A DNA stretch of 64,000 nt from Streptomyces sp. CB03234 (GCF_001905885.1 NZ_LIYH01000005.1:124001-188000); one strand, 5' to 3'; numbered from the stretch's first letter, positions 8,517 to 17,355 are shown. Notes: generated by a model from the sequence alone, not told the origin. Numbers and translations are program-made.

Positions 8517-9794
8517 GTGATTGACCTTCGCCTGCTCCGTGAGGACCCCGACCGTGTTCGCGCCTCCCAGCGCGCCCGTGGAGAGGACGTCGGCCTCGTC
8601 GACGCCCTGCTCTCCGCCGATGAGCGGCGCAGGTCGTCCGGCGTCCGCTTCGACGAACTCCGCTCCGAGCAGAAGGCGCTCGGCAAGCTGATCCCCAAGG
8701 CGTCCCCGGAGGAGCGCGCGGAGCTGCTGCAGAAGGCCGAGCAGCTGAAGACGGAGGTCAAGGCCGCCGACGCCGCCCAGAACGAGGCGGACGAGGAGAC
8801 CAAGCGGCTGCTGCTCCAGCTCGGCAACCTCGTCCACGAGGACGTGCCGGTCGGCGGCGAGGAGGACTTCGTCGTCCTGGAGACCCACGGCACCATCCGT
8901 GACTTCGGCGCCGAGGGCTTCGAGCCCAAGGACCACCTGGAGCTGGGCGAGGCGCTGGGCGCCATCGACGTCGAGCGCGCCGCGAAGGTGTCCGGCTCCC
9001 GCTTCTACTACCTGACGGGTGTCGGCGCGCTGCTGGAGCTCGCCCTCGTCAACGCGGCGATCGCGCAGGCGACGGAGGCCGGGTTCATCCCGATGCTGAC
9101 GCCCACGCTGGTCCGCCCGCGCGCCATGGAGGGCACCGGCTTCCTCGGCCAGGCCGCCGAGAACGTGTACCACCTGGAGAAGGACGACTACTACCTGGTC
9201 GGTACGTCCGAGGTGCCGCTGGCCGCGTACCACATGGACGAGATCCTCGACGCGGACAAGCTGCCGCTGCGGTACGCCGGCTTCTCGCCGTGCTACCGGC
9301 GCGAGGCCGGCACGTACGGCAAGGACACCCGGGGCATCTTCCGGGTCCACCAGTTCGACAAGGTCGAGATGTTCTCGTACGTCGCTCCCGAGGACGCCGA
9401 GGCCGAGCACAAGCGGCTGCTGGAGTGGGAGAAGCAGTGGCTGACGTCCCTGGAGCTGCCGTTCCAGGTGATCGACGTCGCCACCGGTGACCTGGGCGCC
9501 TCCGCCTCGCGCAAGTTCGACTGCGAGGCCTGGATCCCGACGCAGGGCAAGTACCGCGAGCTGACGTCCGCGTCGAACTGCGACAGCTTCCAGGCGCGGC
9601 GGCTGTCGGTGCGCATGCGCGACGGCAAGAAGGTGCAGCCGCTGGCGACCCTGAACGGCACGCTGTGCGCCGTACCGCGCTCGATCGTCGCGCTGCTGGA
9701 GAACCACCAGCAGGCCGACGGCTCCGTGCGGGTCCCGCCGGTCCTCCGCCCCTACCTCGGTGGCCGGGAAGTCCTGGAGCCCGTCTCCCCGTGA
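8517..9794 (+). CDS. serS: Seryl-tRNA synthetase
   Basis: A 425-residue class II synthetase that charges tRNA-Ser. The N-terminal antiparallel coiled-coil arm that grips the tRNA is clear at about residues 30-100 (charged heptads such as SPEERAELLQKAEQLKTEV). Motif 2 is GFSPCYRREAGTYGKDTRG, near residue 260. Motif 3 lies in the final LATLNGTLCAVPRS segment. Length fits the bacterial family (about 420-430). Start GTG 8517 gives the usual MIDLRLLREDP N-terminus and lacks a Shine-Dalgarno. The stop overlaps the start of the next gene by four bases (GTGA), so the two are translationally coupled. Confidence 0.97.
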   Translation: MIDLRLLREDPDRVRASQRARGEDVGLVDALLSADERRRSSGVRFDELRSEQKALGKLIPKASPEERAELLQKAEQLKTEVKAADAAQNEADEETKRLLLQLGNLVHEDVPVGGEEDFVVLETHGTIRDFGAEGFEPKDHLELGEALGAIDVERAAKVSGSRFYYLTGVGALLELALVNAAIAQATEAGFIPMLTPTLVRPRAMEGTGFLGQAAENVYHLEKDDYYLVGTSEVPLAAYHMDEILDADKLPLRYAGFSPCYRREAGTYGKDTRGIFRVHQFDKVEMFSYVAPEDAEAEHKRLLEWEKQWLTSLELPFQVIDVATGDLGASASRKFDCEAWIPTQGKYRELTSASNCDSFQARRLSVRMRDGKKVQPLATLNGTLCAVPRSIVALLENHQQADGSVRVPPVLRPYLGGREVLEPVSP

Positions 9795-10597
9795 CCCCGT
9801 TCCCCTACCAGCTGATCGCGACCGACCTCGACGGGACGCTGCTGCGCTCCGACGAGACGGTCTCGCAGCGCACGCGTGACGCGCTCGCCGCCGCGACGGC
9901 GGCGGGCGCCGCGCACATCGTCGTCACCGGCCGTGCCGTTCCCTGGACCCGCCACATCCTGGACGACCTCGGGTACGACGGCCTCGCCGTCTGCGGCCAG
10001 GGCGCCCAGGTCTACCACGCGGGCGAGCACCGGCTGCTGACGTCCGTCACCCTGGACCGCCAGCTCGCGGGGCTCGCCCTGTCCAAGCTGGAGGCCGAGG
10101 TGGGCCCGCTGGCCCTGGCCGCGAGCCGCGACGGCCTGGACGGCGAGGTCCTCGTCGGCCCCGGCTACCGGGTCCAGGAGGGCCCGCTGCCGTACCTCCC
10201 CTACGAGGACCCGGCCGACCTGTGGTCCGCCCCGCTCAACAAGGTCTACATCCAGCACCCGGAGCTGGACGACGACGCCCTCGCCCAGGCCGCCCGGCGG
10301 ACGGTCGGCGGCCTCGTGGACGTGGTGATGGCGGGCGCGGGGGTCGTCGAGATCCTCCCCCTGGGCCTCAGCAAGGCCACGGGCCTGTCGTTGGCGGCCC
10401 GCCGGCTGGGCGTGAAGGCGGCGGACACGATCGCGTTCGGGGACATGCCCAACGACATCCCCATGTTCGCCTGGGCGCAGCACGGCGTGGCCATGGCCAA
10501 CGCCCACGACGACCTCAAGGCCGTCGCCCACGAGATCACGTCCTCGAACGAGTCGGACGGCATCGCGGTCGTGCTGGAACAGCTCCTGCGCGCCTGA
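9791..10597 (+). CDS. Cof-type HAD superfamily phosphatase
   Basis: A 268-residue haloacid dehalogenase-type hydrolase of the Cof (IIB cap) subfamily, which dephosphorylates small phosphorylated metabolites. Motif I is ATDLDGTLLRSDE with nucleophile and general acid/base aspartates, near residue 9. Motif II is the VVTGRA segment. The motif III lysine lies in LGLSKATGL, and motif IV is FGDMPNDIPM, near residue 220. The start GTG 9791 overlaps the serS stop. Substrate cannot be told from sequence. A second Cof-type phosphatase at 23961-24818 shares these motifs and may be a paralogue. Confidence 0.9.
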   Translation: MTPFPYQLIATDLDGTLLRSDETVSQRTRDALAAATAAGAAHIVVTGRAVPWTRHILDDLGYDGLAVCGQGAQVYHAGEHRLLTSVTLDRQLAGLALSKLEAEVGPLALAASRDGLDGEVLVGPGYRVQEGPLPYLPYEDPADLWSAPLNKVYIQHPELDDDALAQAARRTVGGLVDVVMAGAGVVEILPLGLSKATGLSLAARRLGVKAADTIAFGDMPNDIPMFAWAQHGVAMANAHDDLKAVAHEITSSNESDGIAVVLEQLLRA

Positions 10598-10908
10598 GCC
10601 CGTCTGCGCCGCGCCCCCACTGTGGGCAGTCGTGCCGCTCCCCCACTCCCCGCCCCGCTGTGGGCAGCCGTGCCGCTGGGGGGTCCCCCTGCTCGAGCGA
10701 AGCCGAGAGTTTGGGGGAGGGTGGGCACAGCGGCACACCCGGGCGGGCGCCCGTGACCCGGTTCCCCCCGGGCGGGCGCCCGTGACCCGGTGACCGGCCC
10801 GGTGCGGTGCCCTTGACCCGGCGCCCGACCGCGCGGGTGCCCGACGGCCCGGTGCCCAGCGGCCGCGGTGCCCGGTTACGGCACCGCGCCGCCGAACCCG
10901 TACCGCCG
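10598..10908. repeat. Repeat-rich convergent intergenic region with large hairpin
   Basis: No gene is present between the convergent phosphatase and lpdA. Three repeat types are seen. First, CTGTGGGCAG(T/C)CGTGCCGCT occurs twice (near 10620 and 10658). Second, a hairpin CCCCC-TG-CTCGAGCGAAGCCGAG-AGTTT-GGGGG lies at 10685-10717, enclosed by outer arms GTGCCGCT (about 10670) and AGCGGCAC (about 10728). I recall this CTCGAGCGAAGCCGAG element as a recurrent Streptomyces intergenic hairpin. Third, an exact 25-base direct repeat occurs at 10738-10762 and 10767-10791. The hairpin probably terminates transcription from both sides. Confidence 0.65.
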
Positions 10909-12312
10909 TCAGAAGTTGATCATGTGGCCCGCCAGCCCGTGCACGGCCTCCTTCACGGCCTCACCCAGCGTCGGGTGCGCGTGCACGTTCCGCGCCACCT
11001 CGTGCACCGTGAGGTCCCACTGCTGCGCCAGCGTCAGCTCGGGCAGCAGCTCCGTGACGTCCGGCCCGATCAGGTGCGCGCCGATGATCTCGCCGTACTT
11101 CGCGTCGCTGATCAGCTTCACGAACCCGGTCGTGTCACCCAGCCCGTGCGCCTTGCCGTTCGCCATGAACGGGAACTTCGCGACCTTGACGTCGAAGCCC
11201 TGCTCCCGCGCCTGCTCCTCCGTCCAGCCGAAGCTGGCGATCTGCGGCTGGCAGTACGTGGCGCGCGGGATCATCACGTACTCCAGCTCCATCGTCTCCG
11301 CGCCCGCGATGGTCTCGGCGGCGACGACACCCATCGCCTCGGCCGTGTGCGCGAGCATCAGCTTCGCCGTCACGTCACCGATCGCGTAGATGTGCGGCAC
11401 CGAGGTGCGCGAGCGCCCGTCGACGTCGATCGCGCCGCGCTCGGTGAGCTTCACGCCCGTGTTCTCCAGGCCGTACCCCTCGACGTTCGGCGCGAAGCCG
11501 ATCGCCTGGAGCACCTTGTCGGCCTCCAGGACCTGCTGCTTGCCGTCCTTACCGGTCACGGTCACCCGCACCTGCGGCCCGGACTCGTCGATCGCCTCGA
11601 CCCGCGTCGACGTCAGGACGTCGATGCCGAGCTTGCGGTACTGCTTCGCCAGCTCCGCCGAGACGTCCTTGTCCTCCAGCGGCGCCACCCGGTCGAGGAA
11701 CTCGACGATGGTGACCTTCACGCCGTAGTTGTGCAGCACGTACGCGAACTCGATGCCGATCGCGCCCGCGCCCGCGATCACGATCGAGCGCGGGAGGTCG
11801 TCGGCGAGGATCTGCTCCTCGTACGTGACGACGCGCTCGCTGCGCCGCGTGCCGGGCAGCAGCCGCGGCGTGGCGCCGGTCGCGATGATGCAGTTGTCGA
11901 ACGAGATCGTGGTCTCCGTGCCGTCGCTCAGCGCGACCCGCATGGTGTTCGCGTCCAGGAAGGTGCCCCGGCCGGTGAACTCGGTGATCTTGTTCTTCTT
12001 CATCAGGAAGTGAACGCCCTTGACCCGGCCGTCCGCGACCGTCCGGCTGCGCCGGAACGCCTCGCCGTAGTCGAAGGAGACCTGGCCGTCGACCTTGATG
12101 CCGTACGTCTTCGCCTCGTGCGTGAAGAGGTGCGCCAGCTCGGCGTTGCGCAGCAGGGCCTTGGTGGGGATGCAGCCGACGTTCAGGCAGACACCGCCCC
12201 AGTACTTCTCCTCGACCACCGCGACCCGCTTGCCCAGCTGGGCGGCGCGGATGGCGGCGACGTATCCGCCGGGGCCTGCTCCGAGTACGACGACGTCGAA
12301 GCGGTCTGACAT
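10909..12312 (-). CDS. lpdA: Dihydrolipoyl dehydrogenase (E3)
   Basis: A 467-residue FAD disulfide oxidoreductase, the E3 component that reoxidises lipoamide in 2-oxoacid dehydrogenase and glycine cleavage complexes. The FAD-binding LGAGPGGYVAAI lies at about residues 9-20, and the redox-active disulfide is in GGVCLNVGCIPTK, near residue 40. The NAD-binding GAGAIGIEFA is near residue 180, and the C-terminal catalytic HAHPTLGEAVKEA follows near 445. Start ATG 12312 has a GGGGAGC ribosome site. A longer frame reaches 78 bases upstream but lacks family similarity. No E1 or E2 gene is adjacent, so it presumably serves complexes encoded elsewhere. It is divergent from a FadR-type regulator. Confidence 0.96.
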   Translation of the reverse strand: MSDRFDVVVLGAGPGGYVAAIRAAQLGKRVAVVEEKYWGGVCLNVGCIPTKALLRNAELAHLFTHEAKTYGIKVDGQVSFDYGEAFRRSRTVADGRVKGVHFLMKKNKITEFTGRGTFLDANTMRVALSDGTETTISFDNCIIATGATPRLLPGTRRSERVVTYEEQILADDLPRSIVIAGAGAIGIEFAYVLHNYGVKVTIVEFLDRVAPLEDKDVSAELAKQYRKLGIDVLTSTRVEAIDESGPQVRVTVTGKDGKQQVLEADKVLQAIGFAPNVEGYGLENTGVKLTERGAIDVDGRSRTSVPHIYAIGDVTAKLMLAHTAEAMGVVAAETIAGAETMELEYVMIPRATYCQPQIASFGWTEEQAREQGFDVKVAKFPFMANGKAHGLGDTTGFVKLISDAKYGEIIGAHLIGPDVTELLPELTLAQQWDLTVHEVARNVHAHPTLGEAVKEAVHGLAGHMINF

Positions 12313-12422
12313 GGCTTGCTCCCCAGGGTGTGAGTGAGTGCGGATGTGCCCACAGTAATCCTGGAGGCAAGTTGTAGGATGACTGGGCAACCGGGCGAAT
12401 GGGCGAAATGGAGCAGTGCCAC

Positions 12423-13100
12423 ATGGTGTTGAAGGCCGCGGGACGGACCTCCCTCGTCGACGCGGTCGTCGAGCAGCTCCGCGCCCAGCTCACCGACGGG
12501 GAATGGGCCGTCGGCGACCGCATCCCCACCGAGCACGAGCTCGCCGAGCAGCTCGGCGTCGGCCGCAACACCGTCCGTGAGGCGGTCCGCGTCCTGGTCC
12601 ACGCCGGTCTGCTGGAGTCCCGGCAGGGCAACGGCACGTTCGTACGCTCCACCGCCGACCCCGCCGCCGTGCTGCGCACCGTGCGGGCCGCCGGCGCCCT
12701 GGACGTACTGGAGCTGCGGATCGCCCTGGAGACGGAGGCGGCGCGGCTCGCGGCCGTCCGGCGCGACACGCACGACCTGCTGCGGCTGCGCGCCGCGCTG
12801 GCGACGCTGCGCGAGGAGGGCGACCGGGACGCGGACGCCGACCTGGCGTTCCACCGGGCGGTGGTCGAGGCCACGCACAACGCCGCGTTCACCGAGGTGT
12901 ACCGGTTCTTCTCCGTGCAGGTCCACGAGAGCCTCGTCGAGTCGCTCGGGGACCACGAGATGCCCGCGATCGACCTGGACGCGCACGAGGCGCTGGTCGT
13001 GGCGATCGAGGGGGGCGACCCGGACGCGGCGGGGGCGGCGGTGCGCGAGCTGCTGCGCGTGCCCATGGAGACGGTCAGGTCGATCGTCGGCGCCCGCTGA
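12423..13100 (+). CDS. GntR family regulator, FadR/FCD subfamily
   Basis: A 225-residue transcription factor. A winged helix-turn-helix occupies residues 10-75 (TEHELAEQLGVGRNTVREAV). An FCD effector domain follows from about residue 85. It keeps the Asp/His set used for metal and carboxylate binding (DADLAFHRAVVEATH and DAHEALV). Start ATG 12423 is preceded by GGAG; an upstream in-frame ATG at 12399 lacks a ribosome site. It lies between divergent lpdA and the co-directional MFS gene 41 bases downstream. It probably controls the MFS transporter in response to an organic acid. A short palindromic stretch TGTACGTACG occurs just after its stop. Confidence 0.9.
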   Translation: MVLKAAGRTSLVDAVVEQLRAQLTDGEWAVGDRIPTEHELAEQLGVGRNTVREAVRVLVHAGLLESRQGNGTFVRSTADPAAVLRTVRAAGALDVLELRIALETEAARLAAVRRDTHDLLRLRAALATLREEGDRDADADLAFHRAVVEATHNAAFTEVYRFFSVQVHESLVESLGDHEMPAIDLDAHEALVVAIEGGDPDAAGAAVRELLRVPMETVRSIVGAR

Positions 13101-13141
13101 AGCCCCCTTTTGTACGTACGTTGTTGAGAAAGGTGCATGTT

Positions 13142-14413
13142 TTGTCACGCCCGGATTCGGATCGGCTCCTGCTCCTGGACGCGGAGGCCGATCGCCGGAC
13201 CTCGCCCCAAGGCGCTGCCGCGCGACGGGCGTTGCCCGCTCATCCGGTGCTGCTGCTCGTCGGGATCGTGCTGGCCTCGCTGAACATGCGGGCGGCGCTG
13301 GCGAGCGTGTCGCCGCTGATCGGCGAGATCAGCGCGAGCTTCGGTCTGTCGTCGACGGCGAGCTCGCTGGTCACCTCCGTACCGGTGCTGTTCCTCGGCG
13401 TGGGCGCGCTGGTCACACCCTGGCTCGCGCGGCGGCTGGGCCCCGAACAGGTGCTGGTGGGTGCTCTGTTGCTGCTGGCCGCCGGCATCCTCGTACGCGT
13501 CCTGCCCTCCGTGTACGCGCTGTACGGGGGCGGTGTCCTCGTCGGGACGGCGATCGCGCTGCTCAACGTCCTGATGCCCGGGCTGATCAAGCGGGACTTC
13601 CCGGACCGGGCCGCGTCCATGACGTCCGTCTACACGGGCGCGATGATCGCGGGCGCGACGGTGGTGGCGGCCGCGTCCGTGCCGTTGGAGAGGGCGTTCG
13701 GGGGCAGTTGGGAGGCGTCGCTGGCGTTCTGGTCGCTGCTCGCGGCGGTGGCGGCGGTGGCGTGGCTGCCGCAGGTGCTGATCGCCCGGCAGCGGCGGAC
13801 GGGGCACGAGGTGCGGGTGGTCCCGGGGGCTGCCCGTACCGGCCGGAGCGTCTGGCGGTCGGCGCTGGCCTGGCAGGTCACCCTCTTCATGGGCCTGCAG
13901 TCGCTGTGGTCGTACGTCCTGATCGCCTGGCTGCCGACGATCTTCACCGACCAGGGCATGAGCCGCTCGACGGCGGGCGTCGTCTTCGCCTTCAACAACC
14001 TCGTCCAGGTGGCCGGCGCGTTCCTGGTGCCGCTGCTGGCCGGCCGGATGCGCGGTCAGCGCCCGCTCGTCGCGCTGGTCACCTCGCTGGTCGCGGCGGG
14101 GTACGCGGGCCTGATGGTCGCCCCGGTGTCCGGCGCCTGGCTGTGGGCGGCGGTGCTCGGCGTCGGCCAGGGCGGTGCCGTGGGGCTGGCGCTGACGCTG
14201 ATCGTGCTGCGCAGCGGGGACGCGGTGACCGCCTCGCGGCTGTCGGGGATGGCGCAGACGGTCGGATACCTGCTGGCGGCCGCCGGTCCGCTCGCGGCGG
14301 GCGCGGTCCACGAGGCGACGGGCGGCTGGACCGTACCGATCGCCCTGGTGCTGTGCGTGTGCGCGGCGGCCCTCGCGGTGGGCCTGCTGGCGGCGCGCGA
14401 CCGCAAGGTCTAG
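13142..14413 (+). CDS. MFS transporter, CynX/NimT (cyanate-type) family
   Basis: A 423-residue membrane protein with about twelve predicted helices and a central charged loop near residues 210-230 (RQRRTGHEVR). The NMRAALASVSPLIGEI segment after helix 1 and the GEISASFGLSSTASSLVTS stretch are typical of the CynX/NimT branch (cyanate, 2-nitroimidazole). The real substrate is not deducible. Start is uncertain: TTG 13142 has an AAAGG about eight bases upstream; GTG 13133 or TTG 13121/13124 are alternatives. The gene follows the FadR-type regulator and probably forms a regulator-transporter pair with it. Its stop overlaps the stop of the convergent small gene by four bases. Confidence 0.85.
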   Translation: MSRPDSDRLLLLDAEADRRTSPQGAAARRALPAHPVLLLVGIVLASLNMRAALASVSPLIGEISASFGLSSTASSLVTSVPVLFLGVGALVTPWLARRLGPEQVLVGALLLLAAGILVRVLPSVYALYGGGVLVGTAIALLNVLMPGLIKRDFPDRAASMTSVYTGAMIAGATVVAAASVPLERAFGGSWEASLAFWSLLAAVAAVAWLPQVLIARQRRTGHEVRVVPGAARTGRSVWRSALAWQVTLFMGLQSLWSYVLIAWLPTIFTDQGMSRSTAGVVFAFNNLVQVAGAFLVPLLAGRMRGQRPLVALVTSLVAAGYAGLMVAPVSGAWLWAAVLGVGQGGAVGLALTLIVLRSGDAVTASRLSGMAQTVGYLLAAAGPLAAGAVHEATGGWTVPIALVLCVCAAALAVGLLAARDRKV

Positions 14414-14661
14414 TCCCGGTCCTTCCTACGGCGCCATCCGCGCCGGTGCTCGCGGCGCGCGCGGCTGAAGAACCAGCCCGCCGGCGGCTCGTCGGAGCGC
14501 CACGGCTGCGGCTCGGGGGGCCGGCCGCGCCAGCGGGCGGCGAGCATCCGGGCCCGGGCGGACGGCTCGGTGGTCTCGGCGGAGCGTATGAAGTCGTTGT
14601 CCAGTTCGACGGCGTCCCACGGGTCGTCCCGGGAGCCGTCGGCGTCGCGGTCAGCGGCCAT
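14410..14661 (-). CDS. Small conserved hypothetical protein, Streptomyces type
   Basis: An 83-residue hydrophilic protein without signal peptide or membrane segment. The N-terminal half is acidic (DPWDAVELDNDFIRSAETTEPSA), and the C-terminus is strongly basic (SRARREHRRGWRRRKDRD). I recall similar small proteins across Streptomyces with the conserved SARARMLAARWR core, but no known function. Start ATG 14661 is preceded by GGAGG. It is convergent with the MFS gene. The charge split suggests nucleic acid or membrane-surface binding, but this is inference only. Confidence 0.8.
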   Translation of the reverse strand: MAADRDADGSRDDPWDAVELDNDFIRSAETTEPSARARMLAARWRGRPPEPQPWRSDEPPAGWFFSRARREHRRGWRRRKDRD

Positions 14662-14725
14662 GGTTGCCTCCTCCGTACGCCAAGTGTGCCCACCGGATTG
14701 TCAGAACGGTGTGAGGAAGGCCGAA

Positions 14726-14753
14726 GGGCCCTCCACGCGCGCGTGGAGGGCCC
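14726..14753. terminator. Perfect 28-base palindrome after the ABC operon
   Basis: Arms GGGCCCTCCACGCG and CGCGTGGAGGGCCC meet with no spacer, so the RNA forms a very stable hairpin. It is about 70 bases beyond the last stop of the ABC exporter operon on the minus strand and before the start of the small hypothetical gene. It is most simply a terminator. The inner 20 bases recur exactly at 17558-17577. Confidence 0.65.
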
Positions 14754-14768
14754 CTACGTACGTACGAC

Positions 14769-14828
14769 TACGTCTACTCGTACGTCTACTCGTACGTCTA
14801 CTCGTACGTCTACTCGTACGTCTACTCG
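14769..14828. repeat. Five perfect tandem copies of a 12-base unit overlapping a stop codon
   Basis: The unit TACGTCTACTCG is repeated five times without change (14769-14828). On the minus strand the unit reads as codons GAG TAG ACG TAC, so each copy carries an in-frame stop. The first copy contains the real TAG stop of the ABC permease gene (14822-14824). The array therefore looks like a recent slippage expansion of the gene's 3' end. Copy number is likely to vary between strains. Confidence 0.9.
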
Positions 14829-15541
14829 TCGCCCGCGAGCGTCAGCGTCCGCAGCTTCTGCCCGGCGTACCAGGTCGCCGCCACCGTCACACCGGCCAGC
14901 AGGGCCACCGCGACCGGCAGGCCCACGTCCGAGGCGACCAGCCCGTCCCCCGTCACCTTCTCGGCGACGGCCAGCGCCCACTGCTGGACGCTGAGGGTCT
15001 TGGCACCCTCGATGAGGCTGCCGAACAGGGCCTCCCACACCAGCGCGTACACAAGGCCGATGACGACCGCGTGGCGGCTGACCGTGCCGAGCAGCAGGAA
15101 CAGCGCGCTGTACGCGATGGAGGCGACGAGCGCCGCGACGGTGTGGGCGACCGCCACCTGCTGGCCGTTGCCGTTGAGGATCATGCCGGCGAGGAAGGTG
15201 GGGACCGCCGAGAAGACCATGGTCACGGCGATGGCGACGATGAGTTTGGTGAAGATGATCGTCGGCCGTTTCACCGGCTTGGCGAGCAGATAGACGATCG
15301 AGCCGTCGTCGATCTCGGGCCCGATCGCGCCCGTTCCGGCGATGACACCGATCAGCGGCACCATCGTGGCGAGCGCGAACCCGCCGAGGACGTCGGCGGC
15401 GATCTGGTCGTCGGCGCCGTTGAAGCCCCGTACGGCGGCCGCGATGAGCAGCAGCAGGCCGGGCAGGACGAAGAGGATCGCGGCCCGGCGGCGGCCGAGC
15501 AGGGCCCGGTAGGTGAGCCGGGCGACTGTGGGGTTGTACAT
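14822..15541 (-). CDS. ABC-2 type transporter permease
   Basis: A 239-residue membrane protein with about six helices (for example AAILFVLPGLLLLIAAAV near residue 20 and ALATMVPLIGVIAGTGAIG near 60). The extended N-terminal segment and the EIDDGSIVYLLAKPVKR stretch between helices 2 and 3 are typical of ABC-2 permeases that work in export. It is the last gene of a four-gene operon (minus strand), 27 bases after the ATPase at 15569-16480, which is its probable partner. The stop codon lies inside a 12-base tandem repeat. Confidence 0.88.
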   Translation of the reverse strand: MYNPTVARLTYRALLGRRRAAILFVLPGLLLLIAAAVRGFNGADDQIAADVLGGFALATMVPLIGVIAGTGAIGPEIDDGSIVYLLAKPVKRPTIIFTKLIVAIAVTMVFSAVPTFLAGMILNGNGQQVAVAHTVAALVASIAYSALFLLLGTVSRHAVVIGLVYALVWEALFGSLIEGAKTLSVQQWALAVAEKVTGDGLVASDVGLPVAVALLAGVTVAATWYAGQKLRTLTLAGDE

Positions 15542-15568
15542 GGTGGAGGGATCCCTTCAGGCCGACGC

Positions 15569-16480
15569 TCAGGCCGCGACGAGGTAGGAGAAGACGGACT
15601 CCAGGGACTCGTCCGAGGGCGAGACCGTCAGCAGCCGGATGGAGTGCGCGCGGGCGACCCGGGGCAGCAGCTCGGTGAAGCGTCCGAAGTCCACGGCCTG
15701 GATGCGCAGGGCGCCCTCGGTCATGTCCACCTCGATGCCGGCCGTCGACGGGTCGGCGATCAGCGCGGCCGCCAGGGCGCGGTCGTCGCTGGACCGTACG
15801 AGATAGCGGTGCGGCCGGTCGGTCATCAGGCGCCGGATGCGGCGGAAGTCACCGCTGGCCGCGTGCCGTCCGGCGACGATCACCTCGATGTGGGAGGCGA
15901 GCTGCTCGACCTCCTCCAGGATGTGCGACGAGAACAGGACCGTACGGCCCTCCGCGCCCATCCGCCGCAGCAGGTCCATCAACTGCATGCGCTGACGCGG
16001 GTCCATGCCGTTGAACGGCTCGTCCAGCAGCAGCACGGACGGTTCGTGGACGAGGGCCGAGGCCATCTTCACGCGCTGCCGCATGCCCTTGCTGTACGTG
16101 GCGATCTTGCGGTCCTGCGCGTACTCCATCTCCACCGTGGCCAGGGCTTTTTGCGCCTCCGCCGCGCCCAGCCCGTGCAGCTCGGCGTTGGCGACGACGA
16201 ATTCGCGGCCGGTGAGGAAGTCGTACATGGCCTCGCGCTCGGGCACGACACCGATCTGCCGGTAGACGGACTCACTGCGCCAGATCTGCTGCCCGTCGAG
16301 GGTCACGGACCCGGCGGAGGGGGCGAGGAAGCCGCCCATCATGTTGATCAGGGTGGATTTTCCGGCGCCGTTGGGGCCGAGGAGTCCGGTCACTCCGGGG
16401 CCGATGGTCATGGTGACGTCGTTGACGGCCACGACGTTGCCGAACCACCGTGAGACGTGGTCGATGTTGATGGTGGTCAC
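15569..16480 (-). CDS. ABC exporter ATP-binding protein
   Basis: A 303-residue ATPase. Walker A is GLLGPNGAGKSTLI (about residues 30-43). The Q-loop region is QIGVVPERE. The signature YSKGMRQRVKMA replaces LSGGQ in the manner of CcmA/NatA-type exporters. Walker B is VLLLDEPFNGMDP, followed by the switch histidine in LFSSHILEEVE. An extra C-terminal domain of about 80 residues follows. Start GTG 16480 overlaps the stop of the upstream permease by four bases. It probably pairs with the permease at 14822-15541. The exported substrate is unknown. Confidence 0.9.
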   Translation of the reverse strand: MTTINIDHVSRWFGNVVAVNDVTMTIGPGVTGLLGPNGAGKSTLINMMGGFLAPSAGSVTLDGQQIWRSESVYRQIGVVPEREAMYDFLTGREFVVANAELHGLGAAEAQKALATVEMEYAQDRKIATYSKGMRQRVKMASALVHEPSVLLLDEPFNGMDPRQRMQLMDLLRRMGAEGRTVLFSSHILEEVEQLASHIEVIVAGRHAASGDFRRIRRLMTDRPHRYLVRSSDDRALAAALIADPSTAGIEVDMTEGALRIQAVDFGRFTELLPRVARAHSIRLLTVSPSDESLESVFSYLVAA

Positions 16481-17355
16481 AGCCCGACCTTTCGGTAGCG
16501 GCGCATCAGGACGGCGTAGGAGCCCGCGATCAGCGCGAGGACGACCAGCAGGTAGACCACGCCCACCCCGGCGTCCGGTCCGGCCCCTGCGGGGAAGGAC
16601 GACGTGGCGCCCAGGAAGGCGGTCTGTACCCCGTCGATGAGGGTGATCGGTGAGAACAGGCCCAGCCACTCCACCGCGCCCGGCGAGCCGGTGCTCCAGG
16701 CGATCGCCTGGAGGGTGGAGACGGCGCCGAACGAGATGGTGAGGGCGGCGATGACGGCCGCGACACCGAAGCCGCGGCGCGGCGTCAGCGCGGCCATGAC
16801 CAGGCCGATTCCGCCGAACAGGAGCGAGAGCAGAGCCACGGAGACCAGTCCCTGTGCGAAGCCCTGGGTCTGGTCGGCGAAGTCCATCTTCGCCAGCAGC
16901 GACCCGATGTAGAGGATGAGCAGCGGCGAGGCGGTGAGGATGAACAGGGCCGACGCCATCGCGCCGTACTTGGCGAGGACGTAGTCGACGCGCTCGATGG
17001 GGCGGGAGAAGTACAGCGGCACGGTCTTGAAGCGCAGGTCGCGCGAGACCGACTGGGGGGCCTGCGCGGCCAGGTACAGCCCGATCACGGTCTGCGTGAA
17101 GATCGCGTACCGCGTGTAGTCCAGCGGCAGGTCCTGCGTCTTGCCGGCCACCGCGATGGCGACGATGACCAGCGCGGGGATGCACATCACCGCGAAGAGC
17201 ACCATCGGCAGCACTTTGGACTTGGCGCTGCGGCCCAGTCCGTACGCCCCGCGCAGCGACTGCGAGAACAGCGAGCGGCGCGCGTACGCGCGGCCGAGGC
17301 GCGGTCCGTCGTAGTCGCGGTAGCCGATGTTGTGGATCCGGGTCTCGGTGCTCAT
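16477..17355 (-). CDS. ABC-2 type transporter permease
   Basis: A 292-residue membrane protein with about six helices. The N-terminus begins with a soluble segment IHNIGYRDYDGPRLGRAYAR, a pattern I associate with actinobacterial ABC-2 permeases that accompany NatA-type ATPases. The loop SRDLRFKTVPLYFSRPIERVD precedes helix 3. It overlaps both neighbours by four bases (start with the ATPase at 17352, stop with the ATPase at 16480), so all three are translationally coupled. Its likely ATPase partner is the gene just upstream. Confidence 0.9.
   Translation of the reverse strand: MSTETRIHNIGYRDYDGPRLGRAYARRSLFSQSLRGAYGLGRSAKSKVLPMVLFAVMCIPALVIVAIAVAGKTQDLPLDYTRYAIFTQTVIGLYLAAQAPQSVSRDLRFKTVPLYFSRPIERVDYVLAKYGAMASALFILTASPLLILYIGSLLAKMDFADQTQGFAQGLVSVALLSLLFGGIGLVMAALTPRRGFGVAAVIAALTISFGAVSTLQAIAWSTGSPGAVEWLGLFSPITLIDGVQTAFLGATSSFPAGAGPDAGVGVVYLLVVLALIAGSYAVLMRRYRKVGL

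Noticed and set aside
10807..12309. Long plus-strand frame opposite lpdA
   Set aside because: Shadow of lpdA; Arg/Leu/Val-rich without domain signature.
14769..14828. Tandem array considered as CRISPR
   Set aside because: Units are contiguous 12-mers with no spacers and no cas genes nearby.
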